Assembly (NCBI GenBank): GCA_963707965.1
Contig: CAVPRR010000003.1
Span: forward strand, 186,001 to 250,000
Source: VRUE01 sp963707965
GTDB lineage: Bacteria; Actinomycetota; Thermoleophilia; Solirubrobacterales; 70-9
Direction: 5' to 3'
DNA length: 64,000 bases
The translations under genes were made by a program, and so were the position numbers. The notes beneath the pieces are model-generated. The model was given only the letters and a program-made list of their open reading frames with translations. It made no database searches and had not been told where the DNA came from. Numbering within the stretch: the first letter of the stretch is position 1; each line of letters opens with the position of its first letter. Positions 55,795 to 63,220 of the stretch are shown one piece after another.

Positions 55795-55867
55795 GGCGAG
55801 GTAGCTCAGTTGGTAGAGCATGCGACTGAAAATCGCAGTGTCGCCGGTTCGATTCCGGCCCTCGCCA
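55795..55867 (+). tRNA. tRNA-Phe (GAA)
   Basis: The 73-nt cloverleaf has acceptor GGCGAGG/CCTCGCC, D-stem GCTC/GAGC, anticodon stem TGCGA/TCGCA with loop CTGAAAA (anticodon GAA), a 5-nt variable loop, and T-stem GCCGG/CCGGC with TTCGATT. The discriminator is A at 55867 and no CCA is encoded. The gene is intact and forms the left border of an accessory island. Confidence 0.97.
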
Positions 55868-56052
55868 CTTCTCTTCCCGAAGTGGCAATGACCCCCCTTT
55901 TCATTGCCACAATCCCGCCGAAACCACGCGTAACCACCGGAACCGAGCGCCTTCGAAAGCGGGAAAACAGACCAAGCTCGACGCCCGATTTTTGGCTTTG
56001 CAGCAGGGTTTGCGAGCAGTTCTGGCGAGGAAATCCGCACCCTTGGACAGGT

Positions 56053-56096
56053 GACTGAAAATCGTGGTGTCGTGGGTTCGATTCCCACCCTCGCCA
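56053..56096 (+). repeat. 3' fragment of a second tRNA-Phe (att remnant)
   Basis: The 44 nt match tRNA-Phe 55824-55867 at 38 positions. They run from the anticodon stem to the discriminator and keep a base-paired T-stem (GTGGG/CCCAC). The 5' half is missing. It is therefore a fragment of another tRNA-Phe allele, as left by integration or excision at the tRNA 3' end. Confidence 0.85.
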
Positions 56097-56172
56097 TTTT
56101 GGGGAAGCCCCATCCCGATGGGGCTTTCCGGAGTTGCGGGTGGAACCGACCCACGACACCACGATTTTCAGC
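56054..56172. repeat. Imperfect palindrome built on the tRNA-Phe fragment
   Basis: CTGAAAATCGTGGTGTCGTG at 56055 recurs inverted at 56149-56171. The arms continue inward with similar sequence to a central hairpin GGAAGCCCCATC/GATGGGGCTTTCC at about 56103-56131. Arms of about 58 nt would form a cruciform. The right part runs into the 172-bp inverted repeat. Confidence 0.75.
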
Positions 56173-56330
56173 TGCAAAAAAAAGAAAGAAAGACCAGGAA
56201 GACCCACCCTGGATGCCTGGTCTCTCCTAAGAACCATCAGTTCCTTGATAGGTATATCCCTGTTCCTTACTTTCAAAGTGTCCCCTGGGTGGGAAGCAGT
56301 TTCTATAAGGGAAGAAGAAATATGCCCGGG
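56158..56330. repeat. Left copy of the ~172-bp island-bounding inverted repeat
   Basis: The sequence is nearly identical to the reverse complement of 62014-62187, differing in the purine-run length and a few bases. It is AT-richer than the surroundings. It contains AGACCAGG/CCTGGTCT and GGGTGGG/CCCACCC pairing. It ends at an ATG-CCC-GG that here leads to only six codons. Confidence 0.9.
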
Positions 56331-56371
56331 ATACACAGGTAAAACAAGAGCCACAAACTGCTAGTAAGCGT

Positions 56372-56863
56372 TCAGTGTTCGCTGCGGATCGTGATTGCTT
56401 CCTCGACCCAGTTCGGCAAGTTGGTCTTGATGTAGTCGTAGACGGACTTACTGTCCGTAAAAGGAGGGTCGTAGGCCTTCACAATCGCAGATAGCGATTT
56501 ATCGCCTACGGTAAAGCCTGCAAATGGGTTGGCGCCTTTGGTGGTCTGGTTACCAGAGAGATCTTTCAAACCGTGGATATAGACCCCACAAAGACCCTTT
56601 CCATCCTCCCAAGCCTTCTTAATCTCGTAGTCGACCCACGTTCTCCCGGCGGTTGAACTTCCAATGAGAACCACGTTGCAGGATTTGCCCGCCATCTGTT
56701 CATCGATCCACTTTTCGATGGCGGCCTCACCACCTTGTTCCACCTCCTCCCACTCGTTGGATGACAGGATAGGCTGGCCCTCGATGGCTCCCATCTGCCG
56801 GATCTGAGAAACACGATGAACGTCAGGCTTATAGTGGAACGAATTAAAGACTCTGCGAGCCAT
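56372..56863 (-). CDS. thsB: MTH538/ThsB-type TIR-like protein
   Basis: The 163-residue protein belongs to the MTH538 TIR-like (DUF1863) group, which includes the Thoeris protein ThsB. MARRVFNSFHYKPDVHRVSQ starts the first strand and helix; CNVVLIGSSTAGRTWVDYEI contains the putative catalytic Glu80; GLCGVYIHGLKD and NPFAGFTVG follow. In Thoeris, such proteins make a nucleotide signal from NAD+ on infection. No ThsA (SIR2 or SLOG-type) gene is present nearby, so the effector must be another protein. Divergent from the HIT gene. AT-richer than the backbone. Confidence 0.85.
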   Translation of the reverse strand: MARRVFNSFHYKPDVHRVSQIRQMGAIEGQPILSSNEWEEVEQGGEAAIEKWIDEQMAGKSCNVVLIGSSTAGRTWVDYEIKKAWEDGKGLCGVYIHGLKDLSGNQTTKGANPFAGFTVGDKSLSAIVKAYDPPFTDSKSVYDYIKTNLPNWVEEAITIRSEH

Positions 56864-56934
56864 TTGATCCTCCCGTCAATAGTGAGCAGTTATCGAGAGA
56901 TCTTGATTATTAAGTCCCTTAGCAGAAATGATGC

Positions 56935-57396
56935 TTGCGACTGGGAACAAATGTGAATCTCTCTTCGGAAACTGCGGAAATAACTTGTCCGTTCTGCGCG
57001 ATTGCTGCCGGCACAGATGATTCCGTCGAGTTGATATACGAGGCGCAATCGTGGCTCGCCTTCTTCCCCACTTCACCGGCGACCCCGGGTCATACGCTCG
57101 TAATCCCACGGAAGCACGTCCCCGACCTCTGGGCGGTGGAGCCGCTGCTAGCGGAAGCTCTGATGGCTGCCGCGATTCAGATAGGGCAGTCAATAGACAG
57201 AGCCCTCAAGCCGGAGGGCATGAACCTGATCACCTCGAAGGGCGAGGCGGGCGAGCAGAGCGTTTTCCACCTGCACCTGCACTTGGTGCCGCGCTGGCAC
57301 GGGGATGCGCTCGATATCTGGTCTGAGAAGAAGGCGATCGGTCGCGAAATGCGCAAGAGCCTTGGGGACGAGATTCGCGCGGCGCTTATCGGCTAG
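56935..57396 (+). CDS. HIT-family nucleotide hydrolase
   Basis: The frame opens at TTG 56935; GTG 56953 (VNLSSETAEITCPFCAIAAG) is the better alternative. The histidine-triad motif HLHLHLVPR and the lead segment SPATPGHTLVIPRKHVPDLW are intact. HIT enzymes hydrolyse nucleoside phosphoramidates or dinucleotides. Located between two TIR-like genes, it may degrade or tune a nucleotide signal, but housekeeping roles are just as possible. It converges on the three-TM gene with a 4-bp overlap of ends. Confidence 0.92.
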   Translation: MRLGTNVNLSSETAEITCPFCAIAAGTDDSVELIYEAQSWLAFFPTSPATPGHTLVIPRKHVPDLWAVEPLLAEALMAAAIQIGQSIDRALKPEGMNLITSKGEAGEQSVFHLHLHLVPRWHGDALDIWSEKKAIGREMRKSLGDEIRAALIG

Positions 57397-57833
57397 ACCG
57401 CGCAGGAGACGACCAACTCGGCGCCGAGCAGTAAGCCGTAGAAGACGAGCAGGGTGAGGCTTAGAAATGTGCCGAGCCAGCGCAGGCTCCATTTTCCTTC
57501 GGCTATTTCGGAGAAAAAAACGCAGCTTGTCGCGCCCATGAAGAAGGGCTTCACCTTGGGGTCGAAGTCCTGCACGCGTGAGCCGAGGCGACGAAACCGG
57601 CGCTCGGCGCGGAGGAAGTAAGCGTCGAGGCCCCAGAGAACGACGACGATGCCGGCACCGATGCGGGCGAAAGCTCCGTCGCTACCGTTTACTGCAAGGC
57701 CGATGAAGGCACCCGAGAGGGTCACAGCCCAGCCCTTAATCAAAAAGCCGTTTCCGCCGAGGCGGGAAACGACGGCCTGGATCATCTCAAGGTGCTTGAC
57801 TCGGTTGGGTTCGAACTCGTCGTAGCCAGCCAT
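57393..57833 (-). CDS. Three-TM membrane protein paired with a TIR-like gene
   Basis: The 146-residue protein starts MAGYDEFEPNRVKHLEMIQA. TM helices are LIKGWAVTLSGAFIGLAV, IGAGIVVVLWGLDAYFL and WLGTFLSLTLLVFYGLLLGA. A short charged segment (RAERRFRRLGSRVQDFDPKV) lies after the second. Similar small proteins (NRxKHLEMIQxV start) recur beside TIR-like genes as far as I recall. It lies 27 bp behind the second TIR-like gene on the same strand and is a strong candidate for a membrane effector. The role is inferred. Confidence 0.8.
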   Translation of the reverse strand: MAGYDEFEPNRVKHLEMIQAVVSRLGGNGFLIKGWAVTLSGAFIGLAVNGSDGAFARIGAGIVVVLWGLDAYFLRAERRFRRLGSRVQDFDPKVKPFFMGATSCVFFSEIAEGKWSLRWLGTFLSLTLLVFYGLLLGAELVVSCAV

Positions 57834-57860
57834 CGCTGAACCCTACTCTGGCGGATCCTC

Positions 57861-58355
57861 CTATCGGCCGGCTGCCTGAGCGGCAGCCTCGATCCATGCA
57901 GGGGCGTTGTTATAGCCGTCCCCGTAGACCCAGTCGTAAGTGGGATAGATAGTCGAAAGGGCCTGGCGACCCCCCAGCACTGTTGGGATTGAAACCTGGT
58001 CGAATGGATTTGGTCCAAGCGCCTCTGTTGATCTATCCCAGGCTGGAATATTGTTGAGATAGATTCCGAGTAAGCCCATGCCTGCGTTGTGCGATTCCGC
58101 AATCTCGTAGAGAACCCATTCACGCTGATAGGTCTCGGCGCCAATCAATACCGCAGTTACAGACGCTCCGGCCAAACCCCCATCGATTAGGGCTTTGATC
58201 GCTGTGGCGCCTTTAGTCTGAGCTTCCTCCCATAGCGAGTGGTCGTAGTAACCAACCTCCTCGTCCTCAGCGCGAATCGTCTGGCTATTGCGAATGACGT
58301 TGGCACGCTGGATATCGCGCTGATAGTGAAACGAGAAGTAGACCTGGCGTGCCAT
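57861..58355 (-). CDS. thsB: MTH538/ThsB-type TIR-like protein (second copy)
   Basis: The 164-residue protein has the same layout as the one at 56372: MARQVYFSFHYQRDIQRANV, VTAVLIGAETYQREWVLYEI with putative catalytic Glu84, GMGLLGIYLNNIPAW and NPFDQVSIPT. It differs enough in sequence to respond to different triggers or give a different product, as ThsB paralogues do. It is 14 bp behind the HigA-like gene and 27 bp ahead of the three-TM gene, all on the minus strand. Confidence 0.87.
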   Translation of the reverse strand: MARQVYFSFHYQRDIQRANVIRNSQTIRAEDEEVGYYDHSLWEEAQTKGATAIKALIDGGLAGASVTAVLIGAETYQREWVLYEIAESHNAGMGLLGIYLNNIPAWDRSTEALGPNPFDQVSIPTVLGGRQALSTIYPTYDWVYGDGYNNAPAWIEAAAQAAGR

Positions 58356-58369
58356 CAGCGCTGATGCCT

Positions 58370-58708
58370 CTATGCGGGAAGCCTGTCCTGGCTCTTTGAA
58401 ACAGGGCCGAGCGGCACAACGTCATCCTCAAAAACAGCGTGGATCTCGATGTGTCCTCCTAGCGCGTCGACGTAGTCAGCAAGGGTGCTCAAGTAGAGGT
58501 TGTCGCTGTGCTCGATGCGCGAAACGTTTGCCTGCGTCATGCCAAGGAGATCTGCGAGTTGCGCCTGTGTCTGACCGCGCTGCTTTCGGAGTTCATTGAG
58601 CCGGACGGCCGCGACGATTGCTCGCTTTCGAGCATCGATCTCTTTCGCAGCGCCAGGGCGACTACGAACCTCTCCGCTTAGCTCGCCGAATGGCTTTGTC
58701 TTTGGCAT
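58370..58708 (-). CDS. higA: HigA-like XRE antitoxin
   Basis: ATG 58708 with AGGGA upstream gives 112 residues; ATG 58720 is possible. The HTH is LRKQRGQTQAQLADLLGMTQ, ANVSRIEHSDN, followed by YLSTLADYVDALGGHIEIHA, typical of HigA antitoxins in the toxin-first order. It overlaps the toxin gene by ~47 bp. It probably represses from the palindrome at 59079-59097. Confidence 0.9.
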   Translation of the reverse strand: MPKTKPFGELSGEVRSRPGAAKEIDARKRAIVAAVRLNELRKQRGQTQAQLADLLGMTQANVSRIEHSDNLYLSTLADYVDALGGHIEIHAVFEDDVVPLGPVSKSQDRLPA

Positions 58709-59063
58709 GGGTTCCCTCATCTTTGTAATCCATCATTTTTAGATGCTGCTGATAAATCGAATCTGCGACTGGAATCATTCGCTTGTAGAAACGCTTCGTC
58801 CCTCCTGCCTTATCGCCACCAATGAGCAGGATCGCTACTCGTTTAGGGTCAAAGGCAAAGAAAATGCGCATCGTTTGCGTAACTCGTAGCTCCTTCATGT
58901 TTGAGTGCCGCGATCCCTCTACCGAGTCAACCAATGGCCTGCCTGCGATGGGTCCTATCTCTTGCAGGGCTTCAACTGAGGCGACCACTTTCCGTTGCTC
59001 GGAATCGGTGAGCGTGTCCCACCATTCATCGAACTCGGTGGTTCTCTCGGCGCTCCAACTCAT
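58662..59063 (-). CDS. higB: HigB-like RelE-superfamily toxin (phage Gp49-type)
   Basis: ATG 59063 gives ~133 residues. The RelE-like fold is seen in MSWSAERTTEFDEWWDTLTD, MKELRVTQTMRIFFAFDPKR, VAILLIGGDKAGGTKRFYKR and IPVADSIYQQHLK. This is the DUF891/Gp49 type that cleaves mRNA at the ribosome. It is first in the pair and overlaps the antitoxin gene. The TIR-like gene follows on the same strand, so the whole set could be one transcript. Confidence 0.9.
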   Translation of the reverse strand: MSWSAERTTEFDEWWDTLTDSEQRKVVASVEALQEIGPIAGRPLVDSVEGSRHSNMKELRVTQTMRIFFAFDPKRVAILLIGGDKAGGTKRFYKRMIPVADSIYQQHLKMMDYKDEGTHAKDKAIRRAKRRGS

Positions 59064-59078
59064 CCCGACCAATTATAA

Positions 59079-59097
59079 GACTTACCTTGTATAAGTC
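59079..59097. promoter_or_regulatory. Operator-like palindrome before higBA
   Basis: GACTTA (59079-59084) and TAAGTC (59092-59097) form a perfect inverted repeat with a 7-bp spacer, about 16 bp before the toxin start in an AT-rich promoter region. Confidence 0.55.
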
Positions 59098-59172
59098 AAA
59101 CCTTGTTTTCGTTCGCCCCCAAGCCAATCTCGGGCCACCTATTTGTCAAGCGTGGGCTAAGCAGGGAAGGGC

Positions 59173-60375
59173 TCAGGAATGGTCGGCAAGTCGTGCGTAG
59201 TAATCCACTGCCATCTGGCGGATATGGGAGTCGCTGTCCTTCAGCAGCGGTTCGATCACTGGCAGTAGCTTCGGGCTGAGGCGATCCCCTAGGGCGGCCA
59301 TGGCGTTGAAGCGGACCATCTCGTCCACGTCGTTAAGGGCCTCCACGAGTCGGGGAGTGGCGTCTGGTCCTGCTAGCTGTGCGTAGTAATCCACTGCCAT
59401 CTGGCGGATATGGGAGTCGCCGTCCTTGAGCAGCGGCTCAATCACTGGAAGCAGTTCGGGACTAAGGCGATCACCCAGGGCGGCCATGGCGTTGAAGCGG
59501 ACCATCTCGTCGATATCACTAAGGGCCTCTATGAAGGGCCGAAGGCTTTCTGGGATTTCAGGGAGCTCACCGGCCTCGTCTTGATGTTCTCCGCCCATGT
59601 CTGTGTGGGCTTCGGAAAGAGCCTCAAGCGAATTTTCAATGGCCGCAAGCTCACGCTTAAGTTCTTTTGCGTCAGACTCATCGCCTGTATTAGCTAATGA
59701 CTCTTTGACGCGGCTTAGCTGCAATTTGAGAGACGCCTCATCGTTACTATCGCTATCGCGCTGGTTGGGAGGAGGCTCACCAGCGGCGCGGGTGCCTCGT
59801 GAAGGCACCTCAGTCGATGAGTCCCGCTCAAGGCTCTCTACGGCCTTCGGGGGGAGTGTTGGGATCTTGCCGAGAGGAGGCTTAGGAAACGCCGGTCTAC
59901 CCCAGAGCGAACGCAAGAGTTCCTCGAGGCCGGCTTCGTCGAACGTAGGAATTTGAAAGCGCTCGCAGATACTGCGGAGTTCCTCCGGCACGTCAGAGAG
60001 GTCTGCCGACGGCAGAATGATGATCTTGACTCGGCGCACGAACTCCTCTTGGTCTTCTTCAAAGAGTGCCTTGACAGCGGCAGCCTCTCTGGCAACCCCA
60101 GCACCGACCCCCTTCTCCTCCTGATCAAGCCACCGTCGCCTGTAGGCTTTGTCGACGGCGATCAGTGTGAAATCGCTAGTCGCGACCAGCTTCGAGCCGA
60201 ATGTTGACCACTGCTGGTGATCCGCGGCATGGAACAAATCGAGCTCAGCGTCGATTCCCCCAAGGGTTCGAAGGGCTGTGGTGAACCTAAGCACCTCCTG
60301 CTGCCAGGACTTCGAGGTCTGGGCATAGGAAACAAACGCCGAAGGCCTTTTTTGCTCATCCTTGCTTCCGGGCAT
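59173..60375 (-). CDS. SEFIR-domain protein with C-terminal HEAT repeats
   Basis: The 400-residue protein begins with a SEFIR domain (TIR-related): SAFVSYAQTSKSWQQEVLRF, GIDAELDLFHAADHQQW, SDFTLIAVDKAYRRRWL. A charged linker and coiled coil follow (about 160-265), then two nearly identical HEAT repeats with a period of 62 residues (DEMVRFNAMAALGDRLSP, LLPVIEPLLKD, DSHIRQMAVDYYA). At the DNA level the repeats are also close copies, so the duplication is recent. SEFIR proteins of bacteria are thought to act in conflict systems and could be enzymes or adaptors. It is divergent from a zinc-ribbon gene. Confidence 0.88.
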   Translation of the reverse strand: MPGSKDEQKRPSAFVSYAQTSKSWQQEVLRFTTALRTLGGIDAELDLFHAADHQQWSTFGSKLVATSDFTLIAVDKAYRRRWLDQEEKGVGAGVAREAAAVKALFEEDQEEFVRRVKIIILPSADLSDVPEELRSICERFQIPTFDEAGLEELLRSLWGRPAFPKPPLGKIPTLPPKAVESLERDSSTEVPSRGTRAAGEPPPNQRDSDSNDEASLKLQLSRVKESLANTGDESDAKELKRELAAIENSLEALSEAHTDMGGEHQDEAGELPEIPESLRPFIEALSDIDEMVRFNAMAALGDRLSPELLPVIEPLLKDGDSHIRQMAVDYYAQLAGPDATPRLVEALNDVDEMVRFNAMAALGDRLSPKLLPVIEPLLKDSDSHIRQMAVDYYARLADHS

Positions 60376-60414
60376 GGGTCCGACGTTAGCGTTTCAATTG
60401 GAAGGACAGGCGTG

Positions 60415-60969
60415 ATGGAGCGGTTCCTCAAAAGCGAGCCACAATCAAACCTGCGCCACCTCAACCGCTACGCTTGGCTCGTGGATGAGGAATTCTCAAC
60501 TTCGATGTCAGTGCCGCTGGATAGCGACGGATTTTTGAGGCGTGAGTGCCCAACTTGCGAACGGGAGTTCAAGTGGCTTCCCGCCAGCGATGATGCAGAG
60601 GAGGATCAGGAGACTCCCTCTGCTTCTGAGAATGGCTATTACTGTCCTTATTGCAAGGCTCAGGCGTCTCCTGATGCTTGGTTCACCAAGGCGCAGATTG
60701 AACAGGCAAAGGCTGTACTGACGCGCGAGTTCGTCGAGCCGGAGCTGATGAAATTTAAGGAGACCACGGAGCAAAGCGCTGCTGGCGGATTTTTGGATAT
60801 CAGCGTCGATGTTGATACGCCGGATGACCCTCCGTCATTAACAGAGCCCGATGACATGCGTCGCATTGACTTTCCTTGTCATTCCCAAGAGCCAGTCAAG
60901 GTCCTTGAGGATTGGTCTGAGCCTGTGCACTGCATGATTTGCGGAGCCGCTGTTCCTTCTAGCGCCTGA
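60415..60969 (+). CDS. Zinc-ribbon protein next to the SEFIR gene
   Basis: ATG 60415 gives ~184 residues; GTG 60412 is equally possible. Three CxxC-type pairs are present: CPTCEREFKWL, YYCPYCKAQ and VHCMICGAAV. Two could build a zinc ribbon. The middle helix (TKAQIEQAKAVLTREFVEPE) and acidic stretch (DVDTPDDPPSLTEPDD) are unassigned. It starts 39 bp from the divergent SEFIR gene, so common regulation is likely. Confidence 0.7.
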   Translation: MERFLKSEPQSNLRHLNRYAWLVDEEFSTSMSVPLDSDGFLRRECPTCEREFKWLPASDDAEEDQETPSASENGYYCPYCKAQASPDAWFTKAQIEQAKAVLTREFVEPELMKFKETTEQSAAGGFLDISVDVDTPDDPPSLTEPDDMRRIDFPCHSQEPVKVLEDWSEPVHCMICGAAVPSSA

Positions 60970-61136
60970 CTGGCAAGCTCGTGCCCACCTACTTGCCAAA
61001 TTGAGGTGGGCACGAGGCGCTGAATTGTTTGGTCCCATCCCTCTGGGGAGGATCGCTAGCTCTTAGTCCGTGAGGGCTCCACTCGATCAGTATTTCCGGG
61101 CCCCTATCTCATGGCTCTCCCTATTATGGGTTCGAC

Positions 61137-61874
61137 ATGCGAGCACGGGACTTAGCAGGGGGCCTTCTGATTACGGCTCTGTTGCTCGCTTTGAGCGCCT
61201 CTTCCGCGTCGGCCCTTACTGTCGTTCGCAGCGGGGTCGTCAGCGAAAGCGTGTACTTCAAGAGCGATGTAGGGAAATGCAGTGGGGCCTCGAGTGCACG
61301 AGTCGCGCTGCCCGCTGGGGCTGCGGACGCGCAAGTCATATCGCCTCAGGTCGGAGCTGTCTCCGATGACGTCAAGATCGTTTCGGTGTCCATAAGCCAA
61401 CCCGGCAATCACCCAATCGTTCAATGGATAGCGGAAGGTGCACGACCGTGTCCTTGGGATCTAGGTGAAGAATGGTCTGCTGAATTCAACGGTCGTGTCG
61501 AATACAAGTTGCCTGTGCGTGTGATCCTGCCGCGTGCTCTCGGCGAACGGATGGTGGCGGTGTCTTTGAACAGGGCCTTCGAGAGCACTTTTGCCAATGC
61601 GACTAAAGTCACTCGCTTTATTTGCCGCAAGGGCCAGTTGGCAATGCGTTGTCGCGTGGGCTGGTTTATCGGCGACACCAGCTATCGAGGTGCAGTAAGC
61701 GTTCAGCTCCGAGCGAGTCCCGCAACTCCATTTTGGTCCTACCGGCTACGAGTCAAGGTAAGAGACGACTACTGCCATTTTGTCCTACATCGCCAGAATT
61801 GCCTAAAGCAGGTTCGGCGTCAAAAGCGAGGCCTGCGTCTCGGCTGGGACGAGTATGAACGCTGGGCTTCCTGA
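61137..61874 (+). CDS. Secreted protein of unknown function
   Basis: The 245-residue protein has a clear signal peptide (RDLAGGLLITALLLALSASS, ASA cleavage). The mature part has a set of cysteines (KCSG, RPCPW, FICRKG, MRCRVG, DYCHFV, QNCLKQ), probably disulfide-bonded, and ends basic. No family is recognised. It is the last full gene within the inverted-repeat island and has AT-richer codon use than the backbone. Confidence 0.7.
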   Translation: MRARDLAGGLLITALLLALSASSASALTVVRSGVVSESVYFKSDVGKCSGASSARVALPAGAADAQVISPQVGAVSDDVKIVSVSISQPGNHPIVQWIAEGARPCPWDLGEEWSAEFNGRVEYKLPVRVILPRALGERMVAVSLNRAFESTFANATKVTRFICRKGQLAMRCRVGWFIGDTSYRGAVSVQLRASPATPFWSYRLRVKVRDDYCHFVLHRQNCLKQVRRQKRGLRLGWDEYERWAS

Positions 61875-61919
61875 AACGTCCTTGATTCTCTCAGCGGAAC
61901 GATTCGATTCGACAACGGG

Positions 61920-62021
61920 TTAGCCGTATGGCTGCGAAAGCCACAGCGGCATGTCGTCAACGAATGCAATGGTCGCGATCACCATGCCCGCGATCCCGAG
62001 TCCCTTGAGGATTCCGGGCAT
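61920..62021 (-). CDS. Small hydrophobic ORF (33 aa) at the right inverted repeat
   Basis: Behind the repeat, read on the minus strand, GGGAAGAAGAAAT leads into ATG 62021. The frame codes MPGILKGLGIAGMVIATIAF then VDDMPLWLSQPYG and stops. It could span a membrane once. Its 5' leader is the whole 172-bp repeat. At the left repeat the same ATG-CCC-GG leads to six codons only. It might be a type I toxin-like peptide with a structured leader. Confidence 0.45.
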   Translation of the reverse strand: MPGILKGLGIAGMVIATIAFVDDMPLWLSQPYG

Positions 62022-62187
62022 ATTTCTTCTTCCCTTATAGAAACTGCTTCCCACCCAGGGGACACTTTGAAAGTAAGGAACAGGGATATACCTATCAAGG
62101 AACTGATGGTTCTTAGGAGAGACCAGGCATCCAGGGTGGGTCTTCCTGGTCTTTCTTTTCTTTCTTTTTTGCAGCTGAAAAGCGTGG
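62014..62187. repeat. Right copy of the ~172-bp island-bounding inverted repeat
   Basis: This is the reverse complement of 56158-56330 with near-perfect identity. The outer end GCAGCTGAAAAGCGTGGT again resembles the tRNA-Phe fragment, and GTTCGAT follows at 62196, so a third, weaker tRNA-Phe-like end may lie at 62173-62204. Confidence 0.9.
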
Positions 62188-62210
62188 TCTCTTCAGTTCG
62201 ATGAAATTAG

Positions 62211-62230
62211 ACACCACTAGGTGTATAGTG
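62211..62230. promoter_or_regulatory. Operator-like palindromes before vapBC
   Basis: ACACC-ACTA-GGTGT (62211-62224) is perfect. CACTA...TAGTG (62215-62230) overlaps it. Both are just before ATG 62236, where a VapB dimer would be expected to bind. Confidence 0.6.
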
Positions 62231-62235
62231 ATGCT

Positions 62236-62499
62236 ATGAGTCGAACCCAGATCTACCTTGGCGAAGACGAGCTGGAGCTTCTTGATCGTGCGACGCAAGA
62301 GACCGGAGCGTCGCGCTCTGAGCTAGTCCGTCGCGCGGTGCGAGCCACCTTCGGCCGTCAAGGGAAGGACGAGAGACTCGGCGCGCTTCACGCAAGCGCT
62401 GGTTCATGGCGCGGACGCCGACGCACCGGAGCGGAGTATGTCGACGCCATGCGTGGCGGCGATCTCAACGAGCGCTTGTCCCGTCTCGGCGTCAAGTGA
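62236..62499 (+). CDS. vapB: VapB-like ribbon-helix-helix antitoxin
   Basis: ATG 62236 gives 87 residues. SRTQIYLGEDELELLDRATQ, ETGASRSELVRRAVRATFG is a CopG/VapB ribbon-helix-helix. The C-terminus (WRGRRRTGAEYVDAMRGGDL) would bind the toxin. Its TGA overlaps the GTG of the toxin gene (GTGA). Confidence 0.9.
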   Translation: MSRTQIYLGEDELELLDRATQETGASRSELVRRAVRATFGRQGKDERLGALHASAGSWRGRRRTGAEYVDAMRGGDLNERLSRLGVK

Positions 62500-62873
62500 A
62501 GCTGCTCGACACCAGTGTGGCGATTGACCACCTCCGTGGCTCGCCGGAGGCGGTCGAACTACTCAGCAGCTTGATCGAGACCGAAGAGCTTCTGCTCGCA
62601 AGCGAGGTCGTCCGCTTCGAGCTCTTGGCCGGTGTCCGCAAAGGTGAGCTGGAAGCACTTGAGCAGTTTTTCTCGGCACTCTCGTGGGTGCCCGTCGGTG
62701 AGGAGGTGGCACGGGCTGCTGGCACGCTTGCCCAGCGCCACCGTCGTTCCCACAGCGGCATAGACGATGCCGACTACCTGATCGCCGCCACCGCGCTCCT
62801 GCTCGAGGCCGACCTGCTCACCTCGAACGTGCGCCATTTTCCGATGATCCATGGACTTGAGCCGGCTTATTGA
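62496..62873 (+). CDS. vapC: VapC-like PIN-domain ribonuclease toxin
   Basis: GTG 62496 gives ~125 residues. The acidic residues of the PIN active site are in VKLLDTSVAIDHL, RFELLAGVRKGE, and GIDDADYLIAATALL; LLTSNVRHFPMI ends the domain. It should cleave tRNA or rRNA. Directly coupled to VapB. It lies just outside the right inverted repeat. Confidence 0.92.
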   Translation: MKLLDTSVAIDHLRGSPEAVELLSSLIETEELLLASEVVRFELLAGVRKGELEALEQFFSALSWVPVGEEVARAAGTLAQRHRRSHSGIDDADYLIAATALLLEADLLTSNVRHFPMIHGLEPAY

Positions 62874-63220
62874 GGGTTCTTTCGATCCGGGCGCTTTCGA
62901 AATCGCTCGCAGCGGCGCCCTGGGGTGATGCCGGTCGATCAATGAAGCTATTGGAGTGGACGGTCGAACATTGCAGGCCAGCGCCGCCATGGTAGGTGCT
63001 GCCAGGGAGGCCCTTGTTGAGCGGTTTCTCGACCTACGCCGAAATGCCGGCCGGGCCGTGCGGCCCGATCTCCGAGCCTGACGCCGAGAGGGGAACGAGG
63101 GCCGCGAGCGCTGAGGACTTCGAGGCGCTTACTGCAGACTTCCCCGCCGACAGCGAGGGCCTCATCTCAGGCCGGTTGTTCGACGGCTATCAGTAGGCGA
63201 AGTTTCACGAGTGCGATTAA
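62874..63220. other. Intergenic stretch without a clear gene
   Basis: About 350 bp. A short frame before 63080 (VGAAREALVERFLDLRRNAG, RAVRPDLRA) and another up to 63196 (SAEDFEALTADFPADSEGLI) have some protein character. They are in different frames and have no good start, so they may be decayed gene pieces. Confidence 0.4.
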
